Positions 1-8,069 of a stretch of DNA of 64,000 bases are shown in pieces. The stretch spans positions 45,791 through 109,790 of the forward strand of contig JBPOHT010000020.1 of the NCBI GenBank assembly GCA_052035235.1, in the 5' to 3' direction. Every line of letters starts with the position of its first letter. The stretch's first letter is position 1. Origin of the DNA: Solimonas_A sp052035235 (lineage in GTDB: Bacteria; Pseudomonadota; Gammaproteobacteria; Nevskiales; Nevskiaceae). The position numbers were made by a program, and so were the translations under genes. The notes under the pieces were generated by a model. That model worked only from the letters and a program-made list of their open reading frames with translations. It searched no databases and had not been told where the DNA came from.

Positions 1-470
1 CCGATCACCGCCTCGGCGCAATTGGGCAGGAAGGCGGCGACGCGGTCGCCCGCCTGCACTCCGTCCCGCTTCAGCGCCGCCGCCAGGGCGCGCACGCGCT
101 CCTGCAGCTCAGCATAGGAGACCTCGTGGCGGCGGCCGCGTTCGTCCAGCGCGACCAGGGCCGCGGTGCTGTCGCTGAAGCGCAGCAGGTTCTCGGCAAA
201 GTTGAGGCGCGCGCCCTCGAACCAGCGGGCTCCGGGCAGGCGGGAGGGGTCGTCCAGCACCTGCGTGTGCGGACGACTGTAGCGCACGTCGCAGAACTTC
301 CAGACCGTCTCCCAGAACCGGGCGGGATCGGCCACCGACCACTGCCACAGCGCCTGGTAATTCTCGCCGTCGCTGTCGAACAGGCCGGCATCGCGCAGGT
401 AATGGGCGTAGGCGCCCAGCGTGGTGGCGCCGCGCTGAAGGCGGCGTGGGCTCCAGAGTGGTTCGGACAT
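1..470 (-). CDS. Acetoacetyl-CoA synthetase, N-terminal part (cut by window edge)
   Basis: The first 156 residues are present; the rest lies beyond base 1. The protein starts MSEPLWSPRR and contains the motif PGARWFEGARLNFAENLLR, typical of acetoacetate-CoA ligases of the acyl-adenylate-forming superfamily. These enzymes activate acetoacetate with ATP and CoA in the cytoplasm, feeding ketone-body or polyhydroxybutyrate carbon back to acetyl-CoA. The AMP-binding and C-terminal domains are not visible, so a propionyl- or acetyl-CoA synthetase relative cannot be excluded, although the N-terminal motif favours the acetoacetate enzyme. The ATG at 470 is the natural start of the conserved N-terminus. 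Phasin genes elsewhere in the window fit a role in polyester metabolism (inference). Confidence 0.85.
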   Translation of the reverse strand, partial: MSEPLWSPRRLQRGATTLGAYAHYLRDAGLFDSDGENYQALWQWSVADPARFWETVWKFCDVRYSRPHTQVLDDPSRLPGARWFEGARLNFAENLLRFSDSTAALVALDERGRRHEVSYAELQERVRALAAALKRDGVQAGDRVAAFLPNCAEAVI

Positions 471-506
471 CCTTGTTCCCTCCCCTGCCTGCCGCACCCG
501 GCTCCC

Positions 507-1031
507 TCAGCCGAGATACTTGTTCTTGACCTTCACGTAGTTGTCGGCCGAGTACTTCAGCGAGGCGACCTCGTCGGCGGTCAGCTCGCGCGCCGCCTGG
601 GCCGGGGCGCCGCGGTACAGCCAGCCGCTCTTGAGCGTCTTGCCCGGCGGCACCGTGCTGCCGGCAGCGATCAGGACGTCGTCCTCCACCACCACCTTGT
701 CCATCACGATCACGCCCATGCCGATCAGGCAGCGGTTGCCGATGCGGCAGGCATGCAGGATCACGCCATGGCCGATGGTTACGTCGTCACCGATCTGCAG
801 GTCGGCGCCGCCCGGCGAGTAAGGGCCGTCATGGGTGACGTGCAGCACCGAGTTGTCCTGCACGTTGCTGCGCGCTCCGATGCGGATACGGTTGACGTCG
901 CCGCGGATCGACACCAGCGACCAGACCGAGGCATCGTCGCCCAGGGCCACGTCGCCGATGACCTGGGCCGAGGGGTCGATGTAGACACGCTCACCGACCT
1001 TCGGCCAGATGCCCTGGAACGGCCGGATCAT
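507..1031 (-). CDS. Gamma-class carbonic anhydrase family protein (YrdA-like)
   Basis: This is a 174-residue left-handed beta-helix protein with hexapeptide repeats (IGDVALGDDASVW, IGARSNVQDNSVLH). His67, His88 and His93 match the spacing of the zinc ligands in gamma carbonic anhydrases. The family hydrates CO2 or, in many bacterial members, has undefined activity; it is cytoplasmic and trimeric. Length agrees with YrdA and other short members. The ATG at 1031 overlaps the stop of the upstream lipoprotein hydrolase by four bases (ATGA), implying coupled translation. The frame is open further upstream, but that part is antisense-like sequence inside the neighbouring gene, so the ATG at the MIRPFQG start is preferred. 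Confidence 0.9.
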   Translation of the reverse strand: MIRPFQGIWPKVGERVYIDPSAQVIGDVALGDDASVWSLVSIRGDVNRIRIGARSNVQDNSVLHVTHDGPYSPGGADLQIGDDVTIGHGVILHACRIGNRCLIGMGVIVMDKVVVEDDVLIAAGSTVPPGKTLKSGWLYRGAPAQAARELTADEVASLKYSADNYVKVKNKYLG

Positions 1032-1972
1032 GGCGAGGTCAGCGGTACCGACTCGATCTCCAGCGGCATGGTCTGGATCTCCAGGGGCATCGACTGGATG
1101 TCGGACGGGGCCTGCGACGAGGGCCGCTGGTAGGTGGCCATGCGCTTGACGAACTCGTCCACGTGGTCGACCACGTCGGTGGAGCCGCGCAGCACCGATC
1201 CGAAGGCGCCGATGATCAGCGTGTGGCTCATCTTGGGGTAGATCACCGTCTCCACCGGGCCGCCGGCGTTGGCCACGGCCTTGGCCAGGCTGCGGGTGTT
1301 GGCCGGCCAGACGATCTCGTCGTTCTCGCCGTGCAGCAGCAGCAGCGGCGGGTTCTGGCCGTCGGCGAAGAAGATCGGCTGCGACTGCTCGAAGCGCTCC
1401 GGCGGGCCGAAGATGTCGCGCAGCACCGGGTCGGTAATCGGCAGGAAGTTGTAGGGGCCGGCCAGGCCGATCATGCCGCGCAGCCAGCTGCGCGAACCGC
1501 CCACCTTCTTCAGGTAGCTCTCGTTCAGCGCCAGCATCGCGGCGATGTGCGCGCCGGAGGAATGGCCCATGACGAACAGCTGGTCCGGGTTGCCGCCGTA
1601 GGCCGCGGCGTTGTTCTTGGCCCACTTCACCGCCTGCGCGCCGTCCTCGACGAAGGTCGGGAAGCGCACCTGCGGATACTTCCGGTAGTTGGGAACCACG
1701 GCGACGATGCCGCGGGACGCCAGCGCCTGGCCGACGAAGCGGTACTCCTGCTTGTCACCCTCGCTCCAGCGCCCACCGTAGAAGAACACCACCACCGGGG
1801 CGTTGCGCGCGCCCTCCGGCGTGTAGACGTCCAGCGTCTGGCCGCTGGCCGGGTCGAAGGGCAGGTTCATCGCCTGGTTGTAGCCCGATGAGGGCGTGAA
1901 GGCATTGAGGACGCCCGGACCGGTACAGCCGGCCAGCAGCACGAGGGAAAACAGGGTGATCAGCTTGCGCAC
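1028..1972 (-). CDS. Alpha/beta hydrolase, predicted lipoprotein esterase
   Basis: The 314-residue protein begins with a type II signal peptide ending in the lipobox LLAGC (Cys16), so it is probably anchored to a membrane in the periplasm. An alpha/beta-hydrolase fold follows: FFYGGRW replaces the usual HGG oxyanion-hole motif, GHSSGAH carries the nucleophilic serine, HGENDE supplies the acid and MSHT the catalytic histidine. It resembles the BD-FAE/carboxylesterase branch. The C-terminus holds a short near-repeat (SMPLEIQTMPLEIESVPL) of no known function. The substrate is unknown. The gene is translationally coupled to the gamma carbonic anhydrase gene and is divergent from lemA. Confidence 0.85.
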   Translation of the reverse strand: MRKLITLFSLVLLAGCTGPGVLNAFTPSSGYNQAMNLPFDPASGQTLDVYTPEGARNAPVVVFFYGGRWSEGDKQEYRFVGQALASRGIVAVVPNYRKYPQVRFPTFVEDGAQAVKWAKNNAAAYGGNPDQLFVMGHSSGAHIAAMLALNESYLKKVGGSRSWLRGMIGLAGPYNFLPITDPVLRDIFGPPERFEQSQPIFFADGQNPPLLLLHGENDEIVWPANTRSLAKAVANAGGPVETVIYPKMSHTLIIGAFGSVLRGSTDVVDHVDEFVKRMATYQRPSSQAPSDIQSMPLEIQTMPLEIESVPLTSP

Positions 1973-1997
1973 GGAAAAACCTTCTGGTTAGGCGGGT

Positions 1998-2025
1998 TTG
2001 TGCTGAAAATGAAGGGCGATATGGT
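1998..2025 (+). promoter_or_regulatory. Possible promoter of lemA
   Basis: TTGTGC (1998-2003) and TATGGT (2020-2025) are 16 bases apart in the divergent region between the lipoprotein hydrolase gene and lemA. Each hexamer matches the sigma-70 consensus at four of six positions. This is a weak call from spacing and position alone. Confidence 0.25.
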
Positions 2026-2111
2026 AGCGCGGCAGGGCATTTTCACGCATCCTTTGGGCCAAACTACGGACCCCGGACACCAGGGGCCGGTTCCACAGGG
2101 GCGGATAAATC

Positions 2112-2684
2112 ATGATCAGCGGCTTCATCTGGCTGGCGGTCGCGGCGGCGGTCCTGCTGTACGGCATCGTGATCTACAACGGCCTGGTGGGCCTCAAGCA
2201 CGGCATCACCAAGGCCTGGAGCAACATCGACGTGCTGCTCAAGCAGCGCCACGACGAGCTGCCCAAGCTGGTGGAGACCTGCAAGCAGTACATGCAGTTC
2301 GAGCGTGACACCCTGGAAAAGGTCATGAAGGCCCGATCCGGCGCCCAGACCGCCCGGGAAGCCGGCGACGTCAAGGGCGTGGGTGCCGCCGAGGGCCTGA
2401 TGCGGGCCGGCCTGGGTGGCATCGTGGCCACGGTGGAGGCCTACCCCGAGCTGAAGGCCAACCAGTCGATCCAGCAGCTGCTGGGCCGCATCACCGGCCT
2501 GGAAAACGCCATCTCCGACCGCCGCGAGTTCTACAACGAGAGCGTCAACGTCAACAACGTGCGCATCGAGCAGTTCCCGGACGTCATCGTCGCCCGCCTG
2601 GCCGGCTTCAAGTCCGCCGTGCTGCTGGAATTCTCCGAGCAGGAGAAGCGCGACGTCGACGTGAAGTCCCTGTTCAACTCCTGA
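2112..2684 (+). CDS. lemA: LemA family protein
   Basis: The 190-residue protein has one N-terminal membrane helix (residues about 2-22) followed by a helical-bundle LemA domain with the usual VGLKHGITKAWSNIDVLLKQRHDELPKLV region and the C-terminal FPDVIVARLAGF motif. LemA proteins are membrane-anchored with the domain outside the cytoplasm; their biochemical role is unknown. The length is typical. The gene lies 55 bases upstream of a GIDE-domain membrane protein on the same strand. LemA and GIDE-domain genes are often neighbours, so the two probably form a functional pair. Confidence 0.92.
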   Translation: MISGFIWLAVAAAVLLYGIVIYNGLVGLKHGITKAWSNIDVLLKQRHDELPKLVETCKQYMQFERDTLEKVMKARSGAQTAREAGDVKGVGAAEGLMRAGLGGIVATVEAYPELKANQSIQQLLGRITGLENAISDRREFYNESVNVNNVRIEQFPDVIVARLAGFKSAVLLEFSEQEKRDVDVKSLFNS

Positions 2685-2739
2685 CGCCGCGCCCCGGCGT
2701 GCCTGCGGCCGCGGTCCGCCGGCCGCCTCGCCTCTTCCG

Positions 2740-3687
2740 ATGACCTCCTTCCTGCAAGAGCTCGCCGGCAGCCTGCGTCACGCCGACGCCGGCCACTTCT
2801 GGTTCTGGACCCTGCTCGTCGCGACTGGCGCCCTGCTGCTGTTCGCGCTGGCCTTCCGCTACCTGCGCCATTCGCGGCTGATCCAGGACACCCCGGTATC
2901 ACGCATCCGCTCCGCGGCCCAGGGCTACACGCGCCTGCAAGGCCATGCGCGCCTGCTGCCGGGCCCGGAAATCCACTCACCGCTGAGTGGCGTGCGCTGC
3001 TGCTGGTGGTGGTATCGCATCGAGCGCCAGGAGACGACTTACCGCAACGGCAAGCGCAGCACCGAGTGGGTCACGGTGGAGGCCGAGACCAGCGGCGAGC
3101 TGTTCCAGCTGACCGACGAGACCGGCGACTGCATCGTCGACCCCGCCGGCGCCACGGTGTACCCCAGCCTGGAACGCCAGTGGCGCGGCCGCACACAACG
3201 CCCGGAAGGGCCACCCGTCGGCAAGCGCTGGTTCGGCGGCGGCGACTACCGCTACAGCGAGAAGCTGGTGCAGTTCGGCGACTACCTGCTGGCGCTCGGC
3301 CAGTTCCGCTCGCAGAGCAACGCCCCACAGTTCGATACGGCCACCGAGCTGCGCGAACTGCTGGCGGAATGGAAGCGCGATCGCGAGGCCCTGCTGGGGC
3401 GCTTCGACGCCGACGGCAACGGCGAGATCGACGCGCAGGAATGGGAGACCGTGCGCCGCGCTGCGATGGACGCGGTGCGCGGACGCCAGCTGGAACGCTC
3501 ACTGGATCCCGACATCCACGTGCTGGACCGCAGCCGCGACGGCCGCCCCTTCCTGCTGTCCACCCTGAGTGCCGAGCAGCTGCTGCGCCGCCAGCGCTGG
3601 TGGACATTTTTTAGCCTTCTGGGCTTCCTCGCCCTGGGCTGCGCCGCGGTTTTCGCCCTCCAGGCCCGGGGTGTGGTCGGCGGCTGA
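2740..3687 (+). CDS. GIDE-domain membrane protein with an EF-hand-like loop
   Basis: The 315-residue protein has two predicted membrane helices, one near the N-terminus (about 21-42) and one near the C-terminus (about 287-309). Between them is a domain like the GIDE/MULAN domain (HSPLSGVRCCWWWYRIERQ, then a beta-rich segment ending in GDYLLALGQF). A canonical EF-hand loop, DADGNGEIDAQE, starts at Asp223, with Asp223, Asp225, Asn227 and Glu234 in calcium-ligand positions. There is no RING domain, so ubiquitin ligase activity is not expected. It follows lemA. The calcium loop suggests a calcium-responsive envelope function; this is inference. Confidence 0.8.
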   Translation: MTSFLQELAGSLRHADAGHFWFWTLLVATGALLLFALAFRYLRHSRLIQDTPVSRIRSAAQGYTRLQGHARLLPGPEIHSPLSGVRCCWWWYRIERQETTYRNGKRSTEWVTVEAETSGELFQLTDETGDCIVDPAGATVYPSLERQWRGRTQRPEGPPVGKRWFGGGDYRYSEKLVQFGDYLLALGQFRSQSNAPQFDTATELRELLAEWKRDREALLGRFDADGNGEIDAQEWETVRRAAMDAVRGRQLERSLDPDIHVLDRSRDGRPFLLSTLSAEQLLRRQRWWTFFSLLGFLALGCAAVFALQARGVVGG

Positions 3688-3889
3688 GCTTGAGCCAATT
3701 TGATTTATTTATTTATTTAAGTAAATAAAAAATCACATCCGGCGTCAGTACCGCTGTCCTGGCACCCCGCTAAATTCCCCCCCGAAACAACCCTCTGCGG
3801 AAATGGCCGCGGCGAGGTCTCGTGCCCGGGCCTTGAAGGGGGGGACAATAGGGCCCAAGTAGAAGCCTCCCTTGTACCCCACGAGAACC
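3688..3889 (+). promoter_or_regulatory. prlC upstream region with AT-rich palindrome
   Basis: This 202-base gap stands out from the GC-rich surroundings because of an A/T-only stretch at about 3703-3733. It includes the palindrome TTTATTTA AG TAAATAAA (3712-3729) followed by an A run. It may be an UP-element or promoter region for prlC, or a weak terminator of the GIDE-domain gene. A GC-rich stretch follows up to the prlC start, with no clear -35/-10 pair. Confidence 0.35.
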
Positions 3890-5941
3890 ATGACCAACCC
3901 CCTGCTGGCTGCCGCGGGCCTCACGCCCCTCCCCGTCTTCGACCAGGTCCTGCCGGCGCATGCCGAGCCGGCGATCGACGCCGTGCTGGCGCAGAACCGC
4001 AGCGAGGTGGAGGCACTGCTGGCCAACAACACGCAGCCGAGCTGGGACAGCCTGATCGAGCCGCTGGAAGAGATGGGCGACCGCGTGCACCGCGCCTGGG
4101 GCCCGGTGTCGCACCTGTTCAGCGTCACCAGCACCGCCGAGTGGCGCGCTGCCTTCAACGCCTGCCTGCCCAAGGTCACCGAGTACGGTATCGAGCTGTC
4201 GCAGTCCGAGCCGATGTACCGCGCCTACCAGGCGCTGGCCGACAGCGCCGAGTTCAAGACCTACGGCTTCGCCCGCCGCAAGGTGGTCAACGACGCCCTG
4301 CGCGACTTCAAGCTCTCCGGCATCGCCCTGCCTGCCGAGCAGAAGGCGCGCTACAAGGACATCAGCCTGCGCCTGTCGGAGCTCCAGACCAAGTTCGAAG
4401 AGAACCTGATGGACGCCATCCAGGCCTGGAGCAAGCCCGTCACCGATGTGTCGCTGCTGGACGGCATGACCGAAGCGGCGAAGCAGTCCGCGGCCGACAA
4501 GGCCAAGGCCAAGGGCCAGGAGGGCTGGCTGCTGACGCTGGACTTCCCCAGCTATGACGCCGTCATCACCTACGCCACCAACCGCGAGCTGCGCCGCGAG
4601 CTGTACGAGGCCTACGCCACACGCGCCTCCAGCCAGGGCCCGCTGGCCGGCCAGTTCGACAACAGCGAGCTGATGGAAGAAATCCTCAAGCTGCGCCACG
4701 AGCAGGCGCAGCTGCTGGGCTACCGCAATTTCGCCGAGGTCTCGGTGGCCACCAAGATGGCCGAGTCGCCGGACGAAGTGGAGAAGTTCCTGCTGGACCT
4801 GGCCACGCGCGCCAAGCCGCGCGCCCAGGCCGAGGTCGATGAGCTCAAGGCCTTCGCCAACCAGCTCGACGGCCTGAACGACCTCCAGCCCTGGGACTCG
4901 CCCTACTACGCCGAGAAGCTCAAGGAGCAGAAGCTCGGCCTGTCCGAAGAGGAGCTGCGCCCCTATTTCCCGCTGCCGGGTGTGGTGCAGGGCATGTTCG
5001 ACCTGGTGGAGCGCATCTACGGCATCCGCGTGGAGAAGGCCGAGGGCGTGCCGGTCTGGCATGCCGACGTGACCACCTATGCGCTCAAGAACGCCGAAGG
5101 CCGCCAGTTCGGCATGTTCTACCTGGACCCCTACGCCCGCCCGGAAAAGCGCAGCGGCGCCTGGATGGACGAGTGCGTCAACCGCCGCCGCACGGCCTCG
5201 GGCCTGCAGCAGCCGGTGGCTTATCTGGTCTGCAACTTCACGCCGCCGCTGCCGGGCCAGCCCGCGCTGCTGACGCATGACGAAGCCCTGACCCTGTTCC
5301 ACGAATTCGGCCACGGCCTGCACCACCTGCTGACCCAGGTCGACGAGGCCTCGGTGGCCGGCATCCACGGCGTGGCCTGGGATGCGGTCGAGTTGCCCAG
5401 CCAGTTCATGGAGAACTGGTGCTATGACCCCGCCACCCTGCGCGGCTTCGCGCGGCACTGGCAGACCGGCGCGCCGATGCCGGAGGAGATGATCGCCAAG
5501 CTGCGCGGTAGCCGCTCCTTCCTCACCGGCCTGGCCAACGTGCGGCAGATCGAGTTCTCGCTGTTCGACCTGCGCCTGCACCGCGACTACGACCCGGCCC
5601 AGGGCTCTCGCGTGCTGGAAACGCTGGACGCGGTGCGCGACATCGTCGCCGTGATGCGCCCGCCGTCCTTCAACCGCATGCCCTGGAGCTTCAGCCACAT
5701 CTTCGCCGGCGGCTATGCCGCGGGCTACTACAGCTACAAGTGGGCCGAGGTGCTGTCGGCCGACGCCTTCGCCGCGTTCGAGGAGAGCAACTTCGCGCCC
5801 GAGACCGGGCACAAGTTTCGCGACACGATCCTGGCGCAGGGCGGTTCCAAGGAAGCCATGGACCTGTTCGTGGAGTTCCGCGGGCGCAAGCCCAGCATCG
5901 AGCCGCTGCTGCGGCACACGGGGCTGCTGGAAGCGGCCTGA
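3890..5941 (+). CDS. prlC: Oligopeptidase A (M3 zinc metallopeptidase)
   Basis: This 683-residue protein is a full-length thimet-oligopeptidase-family enzyme that degrades short peptides, including cleaved signal peptides, in the cytoplasm. The zinc motif HEFGH is at residues 471-475 in the context LFHEFGHGLHHL, and the third ligand region AWDAVELPSQFMENW lies about 25 residues later. The Tyr/Gly-rich substrate loop GGYAAGYYSYKWAEV is also present. The ATG at 3890 gives MTNPLLAAAG, matching the usual family N-terminus; a TTG six codons upstream is less likely. A good terminator follows at 6002-6062. The gene appears to be monocistronic. Confidence 0.97.
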   Translation: MTNPLLAAAGLTPLPVFDQVLPAHAEPAIDAVLAQNRSEVEALLANNTQPSWDSLIEPLEEMGDRVHRAWGPVSHLFSVTSTAEWRAAFNACLPKVTEYGIELSQSEPMYRAYQALADSAEFKTYGFARRKVVNDALRDFKLSGIALPAEQKARYKDISLRLSELQTKFEENLMDAIQAWSKPVTDVSLLDGMTEAAKQSAADKAKAKGQEGWLLTLDFPSYDAVITYATNRELRRELYEAYATRASSQGPLAGQFDNSELMEEILKLRHEQAQLLGYRNFAEVSVATKMAESPDEVEKFLLDLATRAKPRAQAEVDELKAFANQLDGLNDLQPWDSPYYAEKLKEQKLGLSEEELRPYFPLPGVVQGMFDLVERIYGIRVEKAEGVPVWHADVTTYALKNAEGRQFGMFYLDPYARPEKRSGAWMDECVNRRRTASGLQQPVAYLVCNFTPPLPGQPALLTHDEALTLFHEFGHGLHHLLTQVDEASVAGIHGVAWDAVELPSQFMENWCYDPATLRGFARHWQTGAPMPEEMIAKLRGSRSFLTGLANVRQIEFSLFDLRLHRDYDPAQGSRVLETLDAVRDIVAVMRPPSFNRMPWSFSHIFAGGYAAGYYSYKWAEVLSADAFAAFEESNFAPETGHKFRDTILAQGGSKEAMDLFVEFRGRKPSIEPLLRHTGLLEAA

Positions 5942-6001
5942 GTCAAGGCAGTACCCGCCCGCCCCTCCGGGGAGCGCGCGGCCAGTTTTGCAGTGGGCTA
6001 G

Positions 6002-6062
6002 CCCTCTCTGCCGCAACCAGGGATTTCCTCCGATCCCGCGGCAGAGGGGGTTTTGCTCTTTT
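6002..6062 (+). terminator. Rho-independent terminator of prlC
   Basis: Inverted arms CCCTCTCTGCCGC (6002-6014) and GCGGCAGAGGGGG (6038-6050) pair with one mismatch and are followed by TTTTGCTCTTTT. The hairpin ends 39 bases before the xthA start. Confidence 0.75.
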
Positions 6063-6100
6063 GGGTAGACTTCACGCTCCGTCCGCCTAGCCTCCTGCCC

Positions 6101-6868
6101 ATGAAGATCGCCTCCTGGAACGTCAACAGCCTGCGGGTCCGCCTGCCGCACCTGCTGGACTGGCTCAAAACCGCCGAACCCGACGTGGTCGGCATCCAGG
6201 AAACCAAGTGCGTGGACGAGCAGTTCCCCTTCGCGGAGCTGGAAGCCGCCGGCTATTTCGCCGCGCACAACGGCCAGAAGACCTACAACGGCGTGGCCCT
6301 GCTGTCGCGCCAGCCGCTGGTCGACGTCTCCCGCGACATGGACGGCTTCGCCGACGAGCAGCGCCGCGTCATCGCCGCCACGGTCGGCGGGGTCCGGGTG
6401 GTCAATGTCTACGTCGTCAACGGCCAGGCCGTGGGTAGCGAGAAATACGAATACAAGCTGCGCTGGCTCGCCGGCCTGCACCAGTATCTGAAGTCAGAAA
6501 TCCAGAAATATCCGAAGCTTGCGGTGACCGGCGACTACAACATCGCCCCCGCCCCGGAAGACACCCACGACCCGGCCGTCTGGGAAGGCGGCATCCTCTG
6601 CTCGGAGCCCGAGCGCGCCGCCTTCCGCGCCCTGCTGGACCTGGGCCTGAAGGACAGCTTCCGCCTGTTCGACCACCCCCCGGCCACCTTCACCTGGTGG
6701 GACTACCGGCAGGCCGGCTTCCGCCGCAACCTGGGCCTGCGCATCGACCATGTGCTGCTGTCGGAGCCCCTGGCAGCCGCCTGCACCGGGGTACAGGTCC
6801 ACCTGGAACCCCGGCGCCTGGAACGTCCGTCGGACCATGCCCCGGTCGTGTCGGAATTCACAGTCTGA
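6101..6868 (+). CDS. xthA: Exodeoxyribonuclease III
   Basis: The 255-residue protein has the endonuclease/exonuclease/phosphatase fold. Visible active-site motifs are WNVNSLR, the metal-binding Glu in GIQETK, the catalytic GDYNIAP segment (Asp and Asn), RIDHVLLS, and the C-terminal SDHAPV with the Asp-His pair. It nicks DNA at abasic sites and removes 3'-blocking groups during base-excision repair. The ATG at 6101 gives the standard MKIASWNVNS start. Length is normal for the ExoIII branch. Confidence 0.96.
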   Translation: MKIASWNVNSLRVRLPHLLDWLKTAEPDVVGIQETKCVDEQFPFAELEAAGYFAAHNGQKTYNGVALLSRQPLVDVSRDMDGFADEQRRVIAATVGGVRVVNVYVVNGQAVGSEKYEYKLRWLAGLHQYLKSEIQKYPKLAVTGDYNIAPAPEDTHDPAVWEGGILCSEPERAAFRALLDLGLKDSFRLFDHPPATFTWWDYRQAGFRRNLGLRIDHVLLSEPLAAACTGVQVHLEPRRLERPSDHAPVVSEFTV

Positions 6869-6886
6869 ATGTGAGCCCCATCACGT

Positions 6887-6934
6887 ATTCAGGGGATGGG
6901 GACAGGGATATGATGGCTTACGAAACCCCTGAAT
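6887..6934 (+). promoter_or_regulatory. Inverted repeat in the leader of the HD-domain gene
   Basis: ATTCAGGGG (6887-6895) and CCCCTGAAT (6926-6934) form a perfect 9-bp inverted repeat separated by 30 bases. It ends 16 bases before the ATG of the HD-domain gene, next to its ribosome-binding site. It could be an RNA hairpin in the leader or an operator. I do not recognise it as a known riboswitch. Confidence 0.4.
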
Positions 6935-6950
6935 AGGGGGGAGGAGCCCG

Positions 6951-7964
6951 ATGAGTCTTCTGCGGAAGAGGCGCAACCACTACGACGTCACCGATACCGT
7001 CCGGATTTCGCATCCGGAGGAAGTGAAGGACGCCGTCTGCGGCATCGTGAGCGCCCTCTATCCCGGCATGGACCTGAAGCCCCTGCACAAGGCCTTCGAC
7101 GTCTTCACCCGCCTCTACGCCGGCACCCTGCCCGGCTACATGGGCTGCGACACCTGGTACCACGACGCCCAGCACAGCCTGGACTGCGCCCTGGCCATGG
7201 CCCGCCTGCTGGACGGCCACGAGCGCAACGTGCCGGCGGCGCAGCGCCTCGGCGAGCGCCGCACCCAGCTGGGCATCCTGATCGCACTGTTCCACGACGC
7301 CGGCTATATCCGCCGCAGCAGCGACAGCGCCTGGAACGGCGCCGAGTTCACGCTCAACCACGTCCATCGCAGCGGTGAGTTCCTGGCCGACTTCCTGCCC
7401 CAGGTAGGCTTCGGCGATGCCGCGGAGCTGACGCGCCAGGTGGTGCACTTCACCGGCTACGAGATCGAGCTGGACAAGATCCGCGTGCGCCACCCCAAGG
7501 ACCGCATGCTGGGGTTCATGCTGGGCAGCGCCGACATCATCGCGCAGACCTCCGACCGCTGTTACCTGGAGAAGTGCAAGACCTACCTGTTCCGCGAGTT
7601 CGTGATCTGCGGCATGGCCGGCCCCGGCATCCCGGGCGGGCCCAAGGTCATGTACCCCCAGGTGGAAGACCTGCTGCGCAACACGCCGGAGTTCAACAAG
7701 AAGCTCTGGGAAGAGCGCCTCGACGGCTACTTCCAGGGCGTGTACCACTACATGGACCACCATTTCGGCGGCCACAACCCCTACGTCGAGCAGATCGACG
7801 AGCACCTGCGCCTGATCCGGCGCCTGGGCAAGAGCGGCCGCTTCGACCGCCTGGTGCGCCGCCCCCAGGCCATCGCCGCACAGGAGCTGCGCGAGATCGC
7901 CGGGCTCAAGCCGCCACCGCCTTCCTCGAAGAAGCCGCGCGGAGAGATGCGGCGCGCGGCCTGA
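6951..7964 (+). CDS. HD-domain phosphohydrolase, uncharacterised
   Basis: The 337-residue protein contains HD-superfamily metal motifs: WYHDAQHSLDCALA near residue 66, the signature LFHDAGY near residue 115, and a downstream NHVHRSGEF histidine pair. GSADIIAQTSDR follows about 60 residues later. The pattern recalls cyclic-nucleotide phosphodiesterase-like HD proteins, but no sensor domain is attached and the substrate cannot be named. The C-terminus is basic and proline-rich (KPPPPSSKKPRGEMRR). The start is supported by GGAGGA just upstream of the ATG. The gene is convergent with ggt. Confidence 0.75.
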   Translation: MSLLRKRRNHYDVTDTVRISHPEEVKDAVCGIVSALYPGMDLKPLHKAFDVFTRLYAGTLPGYMGCDTWYHDAQHSLDCALAMARLLDGHERNVPAAQRLGERRTQLGILIALFHDAGYIRRSSDSAWNGAEFTLNHVHRSGEFLADFLPQVGFGDAAELTRQVVHFTGYEIELDKIRVRHPKDRMLGFMLGSADIIAQTSDRCYLEKCKTYLFREFVICGMAGPGIPGGPKVMYPQVEDLLRNTPEFNKKLWEERLDGYFQGVYHYMDHHFGGHNPYVEQIDEHLRLIRRLGKSGRFDRLVRRPQAIAAQELREIAGLKPPPPSSKKPRGEMRRAA

Positions 7965-7993
7965 GCTTCAACACCCCTGGGAGTCACCCCACC

Positions 7994-8062
7994 CCGTTCA
8001 CACCGAGTCCTTCGATACACCGCGCAAGCGCGGCACTCAGGGCCGACGGGCTCCATGAACGG
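7994..8062. repeat. Palindromic intergenic repeat with CCGTTCA ends
   Basis: CCGTTCA (7994-8000) is mirrored by TGAACGG (8056-8062) around a centre with a second small palindrome (CGCGCAAGCGCG). The element sits between two convergent genes. Its ends resemble the GTTCG...GAAC repeat family common in proteobacterial genomes, as does the element at 63772-63802. Confidence 0.5.
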
Positions 8063-8069
8063 AAAGGCG

